Of a stretch of 64,000 nucleotides of DNA, positions 15,986-24,410 are shown one piece after another. This DNA comes from Bacillus pumilus (GTDB lineage: Bacteria; Bacillota; Bacilli; Bacillales; Bacillaceae), in NCBI GenBank assembly GCA_001938995.1, contig MKZN01000008.1, positions 62,001-126,000 of the forward strand. The letters are read 5' to 3'. The notes beneath the pieces are model-generated. The model was given only the letters and a program-made list of their open reading frames with translations. It had not been told where the DNA came from and made no database searches. Made by a program: the position numbers and the translations under genes. Every line of letters starts with the position of its first letter. Positions within the stretch are counted from its first letter, which is position 1.

Positions 15986-16660
15986 ATGGTATTTAGTGTG
16001 GGAATTATTATCGCTTTTGCTATTATGATCTTAGGTATTACTGTTTTAAACGATATAGGTGACGGATTGGTTTCTGTCTTTAGTATACTCGTAGCATTCA
16101 CTGTTTTACTAATAACGGGCCGGCTACAAAGAAAAAGAGAACAGAACGATTCAAATCCAATGGTCGACCAGATCATGATGATCTTTCATGAAAATGAATT
16201 CCAGTCGTCGCGGTACTTCATAACAGAAGATCTTCAAAAAGGATTTGCGATTGATGAAGAAGCAAACATGATACGTATTGTGAAGAATCAATCGAAACCA
16301 GGAAAAGTCCGTCCTAAATCTACATTTGAAATAAACGATCTTTCACTGAAAGACGTACTCCGCGTCGAGGTATTAGAAGATGATATACCGATACCGATTA
16401 AAAGCTCATCTGAGAACAGCTTATTTGATGCAGGAACGTCATCAGAAGAGGTTTCGAAGCTTCAATTAAGGATGACAATTAATGATCATCAAGATTCGAG
16501 TATCACAACCACCTATATCGATTCTGAATGGCCAATCAATAAAAACAGTGAGGACTATTTAATGGCAAAAGCAAGTGCAGATGATGAATACAATTATATT
16601 GATACGTTGCTTAAATCTGATCGTCAACGAGACCAATCTTCACTGGAAAGTGACCGTTAA
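15986..16660 (+). CDS. Two-helix membrane protein with cytoplasmic domain, unknown
   Basis: A 224-aa protein. Two adjacent membrane helices span residues about 3-22 and 27-45 (VGIIIAFAIMILGITVL; LVSVFSILVAFTVLLITG). A basic RLQRKREQ stop-transfer follows, then about 180 hydrophilic residues that look like a folded cytoplasmic domain (SRYFITEDLQKGFAIDEEAN; KVRPKSTFEINDLSLKDVLR). The ATG at 15986, after AGGGGGA, is preferred to an in-frame TTG at 15959. It is monocistronic with its own promoter and terminator. The family was not recognised; it adjoins the dead toxin-immunity pair but shows no immunity-protein feature. Confidence 0.75.
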   Translation: MVFSVGIIIAFAIMILGITVLNDIGDGLVSVFSILVAFTVLLITGRLQRKREQNDSNPMVDQIMMIFHENEFQSSRYFITEDLQKGFAIDEEANMIRIVKNQSKPGKVRPKSTFEINDLSLKDVLRVEVLEDDIPIPIKSSSENSLFDAGTSSEEVSKLQLRMTINDHQDSSITTTYIDSEWPINKNSEDYLMAKASADDEYNYIDTLLKSDRQRDQSSLESDR

Positions 16661-16666
16661 AGAACC

Positions 16667-16702
16667 AAAAGAGGAATCACCGTTTGATGGGGTTCCTCTT
16701 TT
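16667..16702 (+). terminator. Terminator of the membrane protein gene
   Basis: AAAAGAGGAA, a loop, then TTCCTCTTTT directly after the stop codon. Confidence 0.75.
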
Positions 16703-16827
16703 CTACGTACATAAACCCCCCCTTTTCTTTGCTCCTGTGATTGAATGTTTTTCTTTAAAAGTGAATAAAGATAGATGACGTATATATGAGAAAATGAATC
16801 TAAATGGAGATCACAGGGGGACGAGAT

Positions 16828-18009
16828 ATGCAAAAGATTGGCCGTGAAGTCTGGATTGAAGTAAATCTTGACGCCATTAAGAGAAATATTCAAGCTTTTC
16901 AAGCACATATTCCTAGGAAAAGTAAGATCATGGCTGTCGTGAAAGCAAATGCCTATGGACACGGTTCAGTTGAGGTGGCGAGACAAGCATTGGAAAGCGG
17001 AGCGACTGAATTGGCTGTTGCTAGCTTGGAGGAAGGGATTGTGTTGCGAAAGGCGAAAATTGAAGCGCCCATTCTTGTCCTTGGATTGACCCGGCTCGAT
17101 TGTGTAAAAAAGGCGGCAGCCTGGAGAATTGACCTATCTGGTCTTTGTGCAGACTGGATCAATCAAGCAAATGCGATTTTAACGAAAGAAGAAAGTCAGC
17201 ATCAGCTCGGCATTCATGTCAATGTCGATACGGGGATGGGACGATTAGGCATCCGGACGAAGGAGGAGCTTTTGGAAGCTGTTGAGGCACTTGAAAAGAG
17301 TAAATATCTGAGATGGGATGGGGTTTTTACACATTTCTCAACTGCGGATGAACCAAATCCTGATTTCGCATTGTTTCAACACGACAGATTCATTGATTTT
17401 CTGCGTTTTTTGAAAAAAAAAGGGGTGACATTGCCGACAGTACATATGAACAATACAGCGGCCACCATTGTGTTCCCTACATTTAGCGCTGATATGATCC
17501 GGCTTGGCATTGGGCTTTATGGATTGTATCCGTCGCAATATGTGGAAGACTTGGACGCTGTTCAATTGGAGCCCGCTCTAAGTTTAAAGGCGAGGATTGC
17601 CTTTGTGAAGCAAATGATGACAGAGCCAAGGATGGTAAGTTACGGTGCTACGTATGTGGCGAAGCCTGATGAAGTCATTGCAACCATTCCAATTGGCTAT
17701 GCTGATGGGTATTCGCGTGCTTTATCGAACAAAGGGTTCATGCTTTTTCGAGGAAAAAGGGTGCCGATTGCCGGTAGAGTTACGATGGATATGACCATGA
17801 TTCGATTAGGGGAAATGAAGGCAAGACCAGGAGAGGAAGTCGTCATATATGGCCGTCAACAGGACGAAGCGATTTCTGTCGAAGAAATTGCTGAATTGCT
17901 CAATACCATTCACTATGAAGTCATCGCCACCATTAGTCGCCGCGTTCCGCGTTTTTATAAAAGAGGCGGAAAGATTATGAAAATATCGACGCCTATGATG
18001 TATGTGTGA
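16828..18009 (+). CDS. Alanine racemase (YncD-like second copy)
   Basis: PLP enzyme interconverting L- and D-alanine for cell-wall synthesis, 393 aa (B. subtilis YncD 394). The PLP lysine lies in VVKANAYGHG (about residues 38-47). The fold-III barrel has NVDTGMGRLGI and HMNNTAA. The second catalytic residue, Tyr, is in VSYGATY, followed by IGYADGYSRALSN and GRVTMDMTMI in the C-terminal beta domain. An in-frame ATG at 16804 is rejected because AGGGGGACG spaces best to 16828. It is monocistronic. Bacillus usually has two racemases (DalA/Alr vegetative, YncD sporulation-linked); length and isolation favour the YncD type, though this is inference. Confidence 0.88.
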   Translation: MQKIGREVWIEVNLDAIKRNIQAFQAHIPRKSKIMAVVKANAYGHGSVEVARQALESGATELAVASLEEGIVLRKAKIEAPILVLGLTRLDCVKKAAAWRIDLSGLCADWINQANAILTKEESQHQLGIHVNVDTGMGRLGIRTKEELLEAVEALEKSKYLRWDGVFTHFSTADEPNPDFALFQHDRFIDFLRFLKKKGVTLPTVHMNNTAATIVFPTFSADMIRLGIGLYGLYPSQYVEDLDAVQLEPALSLKARIAFVKQMMTEPRMVSYGATYVAKPDEVIATIPIGYADGYSRALSNKGFMLFRGKRVPIAGRVTMDMTMIRLGEMKARPGEEVVIYGRQQDEAISVEEIAELLNTIHYEVIATISRRVPRFYKRGGKIMKISTPMMYV

Positions 18010-18030
18010 GTTGAATATCATCTTGCAGGA

Positions 18031-18058
18031 TAGCCCCCTTTGCATAGCATAGGGGGCA
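18031..18058 (+). terminator. Possible terminator after alanine racemase
   Basis: TAGCCCCC and GGGGGCA arms around TTTGCATAGCATA make a strong hairpin; the trailing sequence is only moderately T-rich. Confidence 0.55.
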
Positions 18059-18107
18059 GATTCATTTCTCTCTCCATATTTCTTCGTTTCTGACGAAAAG
18101 TAAATGA

Positions 18108-19220
18108 TTAAGCTTGATACTCTTTATCTATTATCACGATTGGCTTAATGGTTAAGCCATTTTTGGAGTCTTCAAAGGCCTGTTCAATGTCTTCTAATTC
18201 GTAAAATTTCACAAGTTTTTCTACTGGAAATTGTCCGTTTTTAAAGAATTTCACTAATTTAGGAATGAATAATTGAGGAACAGCATCGCCCTCTATTACC
18301 CCTTTCAATGTAAGCGCGTTTAGCATTAAATCGTTAGTCACGTTAAAGGTTAAGTCACGTTTTCCTACGGCGACGGTGGCACAAGTCCCTTTCACACGTA
18401 GACAGTGTAGTGCAGCAAGTGTTACTTCTGGTACACCCGTTGTTTCAAATGAATAATGTGCCCCTTTTCCATCTGTTATTTCCTTAATTTTTTCAGCTGG
18501 ATTCTCACGCTTACTATTGATGACATGGGTTGCGCCCAATTCTTTTGCTAGCTCTAGACGACTGTCATGGATATCGACGGCAATAATTGGATCACAGCCT
18601 GCAATTTTTGCGGCCATTAATCCGCTTAATCCAACAGCACCGGTACCGAACACAACAAGACTTGTCCCTGGCTCTGGGGCAAGCGAGTTTAAGACAGTGC
18701 CGCTGCCGGTCATTAAGCCGCAACCGAATGGACCTAAGTAGCGTAAATCCGTTTCTTTATCTACTTTGACAACGTTTTTCTCATCCACCGTCGCATAAGT
18801 ACCGAACGATGATTGACCAAAAAATAGTGATACATCTTGATGATCGTGTGTGTGAAGCGGTGTTTCTTGATGTTTGTTACGACCGGAGAAATTTAATGTC
18901 ATCATGTTTTCGCATCCGCCCGCATTCCCATCTAAGCAATTGTCGCAGTGACCGCAGTAGGCAAATCCCAAGACAACGTGGTCACCTTCTTCAACGGTGG
19001 TGACATTAGATCCGGTTTTGACGACAATACCAGAACCTTCATGACCTAATAAAGCTGGACGCGGTACAGGTAGCGTGCCATCCAATACTGTGGCATCCGT
19101 ATGACAGACCCCAGTTGCAATGATTTTGACCAGCACTTCATCTGCTTTTGGATCATCGAGTAACAAAGTTTGTTTTTCAAAATCTTTTTCATTTGTTGTG
19201 ACCATCGCTTGAATTTCCAT
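18108..19220 (-). CDS. Zinc-dependent alcohol dehydrogenase (class III / aryl-alcohol dehydrogenase-like)
   Basis: Medium-chain dehydrogenase of 370 aa oxidising alcohols with NAD. The catalytic zinc site is CHTD (near 39) with GHEGSG (near 60) and GCG later (FGCGLMTG). The structural zinc cysteines are CGHCDNCLDGNAGGC (near 89-103). The Rossmann region is VVFGTGAVGLSG with the NAD-specifying Asp in IIAVDIHDSRL. The closest group I recognise is the benzyl/aryl-alcohol dehydrogenase branch. The ATG at 19220 follows GAGGGC at 8 bases. It is divergent from a TetR regulator with a palindrome between them, so repression by that regulator is likely. Confidence 0.88.
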   Translation of the reverse strand: MEIQAMVTTNEKDFEKQTLLLDDPKADEVLVKIIATGVCHTDATVLDGTLPVPRPALLGHEGSGIVVKTGSNVTTVEEGDHVVLGFAYCGHCDNCLDGNAGGCENMMTLNFSGRNKHQETPLHTHDHQDVSLFFGQSSFGTYATVDEKNVVKVDKETDLRYLGPFGCGLMTGSGTVLNSLAPEPGTSLVVFGTGAVGLSGLMAAKIAGCDPIIAVDIHDSRLELAKELGATHVINSKRENPAEKIKEITDGKGAHYSFETTGVPEVTLAALHCLRVKGTCATVAVGKRDLTFNVTNDLMLNALTLKGVIEGDAVPQLFIPKLVKFFKNGQFPVEKLVKFYELEDIEQAFEDSKNGLTIKPIVIIDKEYQA

Positions 19221-19275
19221 CACATATGCCCTCGCTTTTTATATAGTATGATATTCTAATAAAGATAGATAAAAT

Positions 19276-19302
19276 GTCACAAAACTTTCATTTTTTTGTG
19301 AC
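19276..19302. promoter_or_regulatory. Inverted repeat, probable TetR operator
   Basis: GTCACAAAA at 19276-19284 and TTTTGTGAC at 19294-19302 are perfect 9-base arms around 9 bases, in the 213-base divergent region between adh and the tetR gene. A related half-site, TTTTGTGTC, recurs near 19385-19393. Confidence 0.6.
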
Positions 19303-19433
19303 TCAAGTTGATTGTAGAATGAAAAAAAGTTTGTTTCAATCAGCAAAAAAACGATTTTGTATAGGTTTTCAACATAAAAACAATTTTGTGTCATTAGTCA
19401 ACATTTCTTAAAAAGTGTCTAAGGAGGGTGTAC

Positions 19434-20036
19434 ATGATCAGAAAAGAGGATCGCCGTGTTGAACGAACAAAGGATACACTACGCCAAACGTTTAAAAACC
19501 TAGTAGGTGAAAAAGGATATTCTCATGTGAAAGTGAAGGATATTGTCGAAAAAGCAAACTACAATCGTACGACGTTTTATGTCCATTACGAGAGTAAAGA
19601 TGAACTCGCAGCAGATGTTATTCAAAGAGAAATGGCTCACTTTGAATATGAATTTTGCAAGCCGACGCGTGAAAATCCGCTTCTTGATTTAACACGTATG
19701 AAACCAGATGGCACGGATGTGTTTCAATATATTGTCGACAATCGTGACTATTACGACCTATTAGTGATGGAAGACCGTATTCCTCATATTCAAGAACAAT
19801 TACTTAGGAAACTACAATATATTTTTCAACATAAAATGTCGTTTGTGAGTGATGAATATACAGAAATCAATGACAGCTATGTTATCCAATATCGTTCCTA
19901 CGGCATCTTTGGTTTTATCCTTGAATGGATTAGAAATGACTACAATGCGTCACCTTCAGAAATGGCACGCCGTATTATCAATCTATTACATATTCAATCT
20001 TCACTTATGATTCATCTTAAAGAGGAGGGACAATGA
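19434..20036 (+). CDS. TetR/AcrR family transcriptional regulator
   Basis: A 200-aa DNA-binding repressor. The N-terminal helix-turn-helix is typical: TKDTLRQTFKNLVGEKGYSH, VKVKDIVEKANYNRTTFYVH, YESKDELAADVI. The C-terminal ligand domain (residues 60-200, including QYIVDNRDYYDLLVMED and a YGIFGFILEWIRND helix) resembles the TetR group fused to the C_33-like domain. The ATG at 19434 has AAGGAGG 6-7 bases upstream; an in-frame GTG two codons earlier overlaps the spacer. It is divergent from the zinc alcohol dehydrogenase, which is its likely target. The ligand is unknown. Confidence 0.88.
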   Translation: MIRKEDRRVERTKDTLRQTFKNLVGEKGYSHVKVKDIVEKANYNRTTFYVHYESKDELAADVIQREMAHFEYEFCKPTRENPLLDLTRMKPDGTDVFQYIVDNRDYYDLLVMEDRIPHIQEQLLRKLQYIFQHKMSFVSDEYTEINDSYVIQYRSYGIFGFILEWIRNDYNASPSEMARRIINLLHIQSSLMIHLKEEGQ

Positions 20037-20286
20037 ATTGAAGCTATGTTGTGATTGAAGATATTCTTTATTTTTTCGTAGTACTCTATATGTGTCAGAC
20101 CTAATGAAACTATTTAGGCGAAAATTCAATTGGTGGGAGCAACGGTTTGCTAGGATCTTATCGAAGAAAATTAGTGTATCAATCCATTTATCTAGAATAT
20201 TTAATCAAAAATACCCGTAAATAGTAAACTTTGTTAAAGATAGAACGATAAAAGAGAGGAGTCTAATGTTAGGGAGGAATGAAAAA

Positions 20287-21906
20287 ATGAAAAAAAGTTT
20301 TTTATTATTTGTCATGATGTTCTTCTTAATGAGTATGTTTAGTTCATTCAATGCAAGTGCAACTAATGGAACTGGTTGGACAAAACGTGCTGATTTACCA
20401 GAAGAACGTGTTAATGCTGGTGTAGGAGTGGTTGATGGGAAAATTTATGTGTTTGGTGGAGCAAGTGAAAAAAGAAAATTAAAGAACCAGATGTATATGT
20501 ATGATCCTAAGAAAGATGTTTGGACAGAAAAAGCACCAATGCCTAGAAATAGAGCAGGTGGTACTTATGCCACAGTAGGGAAAAAGATTTATGCAATTGG
20601 TGGGGTCAATGAAGAGACTCAAGTAGCTTTTAACACAATAGACGTATATGATACAGAACTTGATCAGTGGGCAGAAGAACCAATTCAGATGCCAAGAGGT
20701 CCAGTATATACACCAAATTATCGAAAGGGCACTTTAAACGCAGTCGCAATAAATGAGAAAATATATATATTGTCTCATATAAACACTTATAGAGATAATT
20801 TTTACCGATATGACACAATAACGGGTGAATGGGAGAAGCTCAATTCAACATCAATACCTTCTCGACATGGAGGAGTCCTATCTGCATCTGAAGGCAAAGT
20901 GATTTTTGCCGGTGGAGAAAATTACATTGGTCGTTCGAAAGAAACGAATTTATATCAGTATGATATTGAAACAGACAGATGGAAGAGATCTCCTGATATT
21001 CATTTAACAACAACTACAATTGAGCCTTCTTATGAAACGTTCAATGGAAAACTTTTTGTTATCGGTGGCCAACTGCATGCTAAAGATTCAAAGCCATTGC
21101 TAAAACAGATTCAGATATTCAATCCAGAAAAGGGTCAATTTAAAAATTCAAAATATGATTTGCCAGAAGGAAGAGTGTCATCTGTTGCAGCAGTTGTCGA
21201 TGATCAATTATATGTTATTGGTGGACGTAACTATCACTATAATCCGCCTCATCTAGATGTAAAAAGTGATTTCAGGTCAGTAATTTCAATCCCATTAAAA
21301 GACTTACAGATAACTGAAGATGAAATAATTCCTGATGATGATACATCCGAAGAACCAAAGGATCAAGACGGCACAACTCCAGGTGACGGCACAACGGAAG
21401 AACCAAAAGATCAAGATGGCACAAAGCCAGATGACGGCACAACGGAAGAACCAAAAGATCAAGATGGCACAAAGCCAGGTGACGGCACAACGGAAGAACC
21501 AAAAGATCAAGATGGAACAAAGCCAGGTGACGGCACAACGGAAGAACCAAAAGATCAAGATGGAACAAAGCCAGGTGACGGCACAACAGAAGAACCAAAA
21601 GATCAAGATGGAACAAAGCCAGGTGACGGCACAACAGAAGAACCAAAAGATCAAGACGGCATAAAGCCTGATGAAGAAACTGGAAAAGGTATTCTTTCAA
21701 TTACCATGATCAACGGATTACAAAAGGATTATCTGCTTTCAATGAAAGAGATCAATGATTTTCTAAGTTGGTATAAAGAAAGAAGTTTTGGAATTGGATT
21801 GAATTTCTTTGAAATTAATGATGAACATAACAAAGGTCCTTTTACAACTAAAAAAGATTATGTAGTGTATCCAAATATTTTAATGTTTGATATCAAGCAA
21901 TATTGA
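20287..21906 (+). CDS. Secreted Kelch-repeat protein with acidic tandem-repeat stalk
   Basis: A 539-aa exported protein. The signal peptide MKKSFLLFVMMFFLMSMFSS ends near FNASA. Residues about 30-340 are a Kelch beta-propeller, with repeated GVVDGKIYVFGG, ATVGKKIYAIGG, NGKLFVIGGQ and VVDDQLYVIGGRN blades, each with a YD...W pattern. Next come seven copies of EEPKDQDG in a 16-residue unit (TEEPKDQDGTKPGDG) forming an acidic stalk. A C-terminal domain follows (ITMINGLQKDYLLSMKEIND, FLSWYKERSFG, and ILMFDIKQY), seen at the end of other secreted propeller proteins. There is no LPXTG or lipobox. The start at 20287 is chosen for the signal peptide; an ATG at 20266 is in frame. It is probably an extracellular adhesin or polymer binder. 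Confidence 0.85.
   Translation: MKKSFLLFVMMFFLMSMFSSFNASATNGTGWTKRADLPEERVNAGVGVVDGKIYVFGGASEKRKLKNQMYMYDPKKDVWTEKAPMPRNRAGGTYATVGKKIYAIGGVNEETQVAFNTIDVYDTELDQWAEEPIQMPRGPVYTPNYRKGTLNAVAINEKIYILSHINTYRDNFYRYDTITGEWEKLNSTSIPSRHGGVLSASEGKVIFAGGENYIGRSKETNLYQYDIETDRWKRSPDIHLTTTTIEPSYETFNGKLFVIGGQLHAKDSKPLLKQIQIFNPEKGQFKNSKYDLPEGRVSSVAAVVDDQLYVIGGRNYHYNPPHLDVKSDFRSVISIPLKDLQITEDEIIPDDDTSEEPKDQDGTTPGDGTTEEPKDQDGTKPDDGTTEEPKDQDGTKPGDGTTEEPKDQDGTKPGDGTTEEPKDQDGTKPGDGTTEEPKDQDGTKPGDGTTEEPKDQDGIKPDEETGKGILSITMINGLQKDYLLSMKEINDFLSWYKERSFGIGLNFFEINDEHNKGPFTTKKDYVVYPNILMFDIKQY
21345..21674 (+). repeat. 48-bp in-frame tandem repeat in the Kelch gene
   Basis: About seven units of 48 bases (GAAGAACCAAAAGATCAAGA plus 28 more) with few differences, all in frame. 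Copies 4-7 are nearly identical at the DNA level, so length variation by slippage or recombination is likely. Confidence 0.9.
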
Positions 21907-21978
21907 TTTTCATTTTACAAAAGTGTTAAAATAAGGATTAAGGTCATAAATAAAATAGATATTTTTTAAAAAGTCTGC

Positions 21979-22005
21979 TAAACATCCTATAATCATATCC
22001 GATAA
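21979..22005 (+). promoter_or_regulatory. Sigma-D promoter of flagellin gene 1
   Basis: TAAA at 21979-21982, a 15-base spacer and TCCGATAA at 21998-22005 match the sigma-D pattern (TAAA-N15-GCCGATAT) with small deviations. Confidence 0.85.
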
Positions 22006-22048
22006 TAGAATTGTCAGGGTTGATAGCCCTAGAATTAAGGACTTTTTT

Positions 22049-22086
22049 CAGACAAGGACGTCTGTCAGGTCCCAAACACATGGAGG
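22049..22086 (+). promoter_or_regulatory. CsrA-type binding sites in the flagellin 1 leader
   Basis: CAGAC-AAGGAC-GTCTG (22049-22064) presents GGA in a hairpin loop, and a second GGA lies in the ribosome site CACATGGAGG (22077-22086). This is the arrangement of CsrA sites BS1 and BS2 in the B. subtilis hag leader, where CsrA represses translation and FliW relieves it. The same pair is repeated at 23220-23257 for flagellin 2. Confidence 0.65.
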
Positions 22087-22095
22087 TAATAGGAA

Positions 22096-22953
22096 ATGAG
22101 AATTAACCACAATATCGCAGCACTTAACACATTAAACCGTTTGTCTTCAAACAACGCTGCTAGCCAAAAGAACATGGAGAAACTTTCTTCTGGTCTTAAA
22201 ATCAACCGTGCAGGAGATGACGCAGCAGGTCTTGCAATCTCTGAAAAAATGCGTGGACAAATCCGCGGATTAGAAATGGCGTCTAAAAACGCACAAGACG
22301 GAATCTCTCTTATCCAAACTGCTGAAGGCGCATTGACTGAAACTCATTCAATCCTTCAACGTGTTCGTGAACTAGTTGTTCAAGCTGGAAACACTGGTAC
22401 ACAAGATACAGATGACCTTCAATCTATCCAAGACGAAATCAGTGCTTTAAAAGAAGAAATTGGTGGAGAAACTGGAAGCAAAGGGATTGCTGACCGTACT
22501 CAATTTAACGGTAAAAATCTATTAGATGGTAGTGAAGCTGCTGGATTTACATTCCAAATTGGTGCTAATGGTGGTCAACAATTAACTGTAACGATTGCCA
22601 GTATGAAAGCAAGTGATTTAGGAGACGCTACTGTTAAGGTTAGTGCTGTTGATGTAACAGATTTTGCTACTACAGCTTTCGATGCTCAACTTGCTGGAAT
22701 TGATGAAGCAATCAAACAAGTTTCTGGTGAACGTTCTAAGCTTGGAGCAGTACAAAACCGTCTAGAGCACACAATCAACAACCTTGGTGCTTCTGGTGAA
22801 AACTTAACAGCGGCTGAGTCTCGTATCCGTGACGTTGACATGGCGAAAGAAATGAGTGAGTTCACAAAGAACAACATTCTTTCTCAAGCTTCTCAAGCAA
22901 TGCTTGCACAAGCGAACCAACAGCCACAAAACGTTCTTCAATTACTACGTTAA
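22096..22953 (+). CDS. hag: Flagellin 1 (Hag)
   Basis: Flagellar filament subunit of 285 aa. The conserved D0/D1 ends are complete: MRINHNIAALNTLNRLSSNN with SGLKINRAGDDAAGLAISEK at the N-terminus, and SRIRDVDMAKEMSEFTKNNI with SQAMLAQANQQPQNVLQLLR at the C-terminus. The central D2-like part is short (SALKEEIGGETGSKGIADRT to DFATTAFDAQ). There is no signal peptide, as expected for type III export. It has its own sigma-D promoter, CsrA-like leader sites, GGAGG at 9 bases and a terminator. It is nearly identical to flagellin 2, differing in the variable middle. No fliW, csrA or fliD lies nearby, unlike the classical hag locus. Confidence 0.95.
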   Translation: MRINHNIAALNTLNRLSSNNAASQKNMEKLSSGLKINRAGDDAAGLAISEKMRGQIRGLEMASKNAQDGISLIQTAEGALTETHSILQRVRELVVQAGNTGTQDTDDLQSIQDEISALKEEIGGETGSKGIADRTQFNGKNLLDGSEAAGFTFQIGANGGQQLTVTIASMKASDLGDATVKVSAVDVTDFATTAFDAQLAGIDEAIKQVSGERSKLGAVQNRLEHTINNLGASGENLTAAESRIRDVDMAKEMSEFTKNNILSQASQAMLAQANQQPQNVLQLLR

Positions 22954-22955
22954 TG

Positions 22956-22979
22956 AAAAGCCCCTTAATGGGGCTTTTT
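22956..22979 (+). terminator. Terminator of flagellin 1
   Basis: AAAAGCCCC, TTAAT loop, GGGGCTTTTT. Confidence 0.9.
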
Positions 22980-23149
22980 ATTGTTAATGGATAACTTGAT
23001 GTAAAGTGTCCTTTTTACTTAAATGGTGAATCATTGAAGTATGTAGTCTTTTTAGATGGAACAATTATGAAAGACATATCGGGTGTTTTATTGACAACTA
23101 ATCTGTGAATACAGATAGATAAATTGAGAAATAAAACTTAAAATAATGC

Positions 23150-23176
23150 TAAACATCCTATAATCATATCCGATAA
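23150..23176 (+). promoter_or_regulatory. Sigma-D promoter of flagellin 2
   Basis: An exact copy of the flagellin 1 promoter: TAAA at 23150-23153, 15 bases, TCCGATAA at 23169-23176. The leader after it is also identical. The 313-base spacer between genes 1 and 2 holds only this promoter, the leader and the preceding terminator. Confidence 0.85.
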
Positions 23177-23266
23177 TAGAATTGTCAGGGTTGATAGCCC
23201 TAGAATTAAGGACTTTTTTCAGACAAGGACGTCTGTCAGGTCCCAAACACATGGAGGTAATAGGAA

Positions 23267-24124
23267 ATGAGAATTAACCACAATATCGCAGCACTTAACA
23301 CATTAAACCGTTTGTCTTCAAACAACGCTGCTAGCCAAAAGAACATGGAGAAACTTTCTTCTGGTCTTAAAATCAACCGTGCAGGAGATGACGCAGCAGG
23401 TCTTGCAATCTCTGAAAAAATGCGTGGACAAATCCGCGGATTAGAAATGGCGTCTAAAAACGCACAAGACGGAATCTCTCTTATCCAAACTGCTGAAGGC
23501 GCATTGACTGAAACACATTCAATCCTTCAACGTGTTCGTGAACTAGTTGTTCAAGCTGGAAACACTGGTACACAAGATACAGATGATCTTCAATCTATCC
23601 AAGACGAAATCAAAGCTTTAAAAGAAGAAATTGGTGGAGAAGCTGGAAGTGAAGGTATTGCTGACCGTACTCAATTTAACGGTAAAAATTTATTAGATGG
23701 TAGTCAAGCTGCTGGATTTACATTCCAAATTGGTGCTAATGGTGGTCAACAATTAACTGTAACCATTAACAGCATGAAAGCAAGTGATTTAGGAGATGGA
23801 ACAGTTAGTGTTAGTGATATCGATGTAACAGATTTTGCTAATACAGATTTCGATGCTCAACTTGCTGGAATTGATGAAGCAATCAAATTAGTTTCTGGTG
23901 AACGTTCTAAACTTGGTGCAGTACAAAACCGTCTAGAGCACACAATCAACAACCTTGGTGCATCTGGTGAAAACTTAACAGCTGCTGAGTCTCGTATCCG
24001 TGACGTAGACATGGCGAAAGAAATGAGTGAGTTCACAAAGAACAACATTCTTTCTCAAGCTTCTCAAGCAATGCTTGCACAAGCGAACCAACAGCCACAA
24101 AACGTACTTCAATTATTACGTTAA
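23267..24124 (+). CDS. Flagellin 2 (Hag paralogue)
   Basis: A second filament subunit of 285 aa, a tandem duplicate of gene 1. The two proteins are identical over about the first 145 residues except for one or two positions, and identical over the last roughly 80. Differences fall in the surface-exposed centre: KALKEEIGGEAGSEG versus SALKEEIGGETGSKG, and VSVSDIDVTDFANTDFDAQ versus VKVSAVDVTDFATTAFDAQ. Promoter, CsrA-like sites and ribosome site are copies of those of gene 1. All core axial-packing segments are intact, so both should polymerise. The exposed differences may alter antigenicity or filament properties. Confidence 0.93.
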   Translation: MRINHNIAALNTLNRLSSNNAASQKNMEKLSSGLKINRAGDDAAGLAISEKMRGQIRGLEMASKNAQDGISLIQTAEGALTETHSILQRVRELVVQAGNTGTQDTDDLQSIQDEIKALKEEIGGEAGSEGIADRTQFNGKNLLDGSQAAGFTFQIGANGGQQLTVTINSMKASDLGDGTVSVSDIDVTDFANTDFDAQLAGIDEAIKLVSGERSKLGAVQNRLEHTINNLGASGENLTAAESRIRDVDMAKEMSEFTKNNILSQASQAMLAQANQQPQNVLQLLR

Positions 24125-24126
24125 TG

Positions 24127-24153
24127 AAAAGCCCCTTAATGGGGCTTTTTTTT
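24127..24153 (+). terminator. Terminator of flagellin 2
   Basis: AAAAGCCCC, TTAAT loop, GGGGCTTTTTTTT; the same hairpin as after gene 1. Confidence 0.9.
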
Positions 24154-24295
24154 ATGCTCTTTTCCTTCGACATTTTCCTACTTCAATGATTCTTAAACCC
24201 CCTGTTAATTCACGAAAATAGACCTTTAATTTTGGTATACTCTAGCGAAACGATCATAATGAATGAGTCCTTTTCCTTATTTATCCCTTTTTTGT

Positions 24296-24322
24296 TAAAC
24301 ATATTCCATTAAGGTTCGATAA
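24296..24322 (+). promoter_or_regulatory. Sigma-D promoter of flagellin 3
   Basis: TAAA at 24296-24299, 15 bases, TTCGATAA at 24315-24322. The spacer and leader differ from copies 1 and 2. The CAGAC-AAGGAC-GTCTG hairpin is absent; only the ribosome-site GGA remains clear. Confidence 0.75.
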
Positions 24323-24410
24323 TTGGATTGTAAGGCTTACAAAAAAATTCTATTTTAGAACTTTTGGGCATGGATGTCTAAATGTTTCAAACACATGGAG
24401 GTCATAGGAA

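Larger units (their letters stand above)
21974..24153 (+). repeat. Tandem duplication of promoter-leader-flagellin-terminator unit
   Basis: The stretch from the sigma-D promoter of gene 1 through its terminator recurs 1171 bases downstream. The promoter, leader, first roughly 340 coding bases and last roughly 250 coding bases are almost identical, including silent positions. Differences cluster in the central third of the gene. Confidence 0.9.

Noticed and set aside
21345-21674. Regular repeats considered as a CRISPR array
   Set aside because: The units are contiguous, in frame and without unique spacers; they are protein-coding tandem repeats.
21272-21700. Three overlapping open frames over the Kelch repeat region (both strands)
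   Set aside because: They are long only because the 48-bp repeat has no stops in those frames; they have Leu/Cys-rich low-complexity products, no ribosome sites, and are shadows of the Kelch gene.
22686-22877. 63-aa antisense frame repeated in all three flagellin genes (also 23857-24048 and 25049-25240)
   Set aside because: It is antisense to the conserved flagellin C-terminal coding region and recurs only because that region is duplicated.
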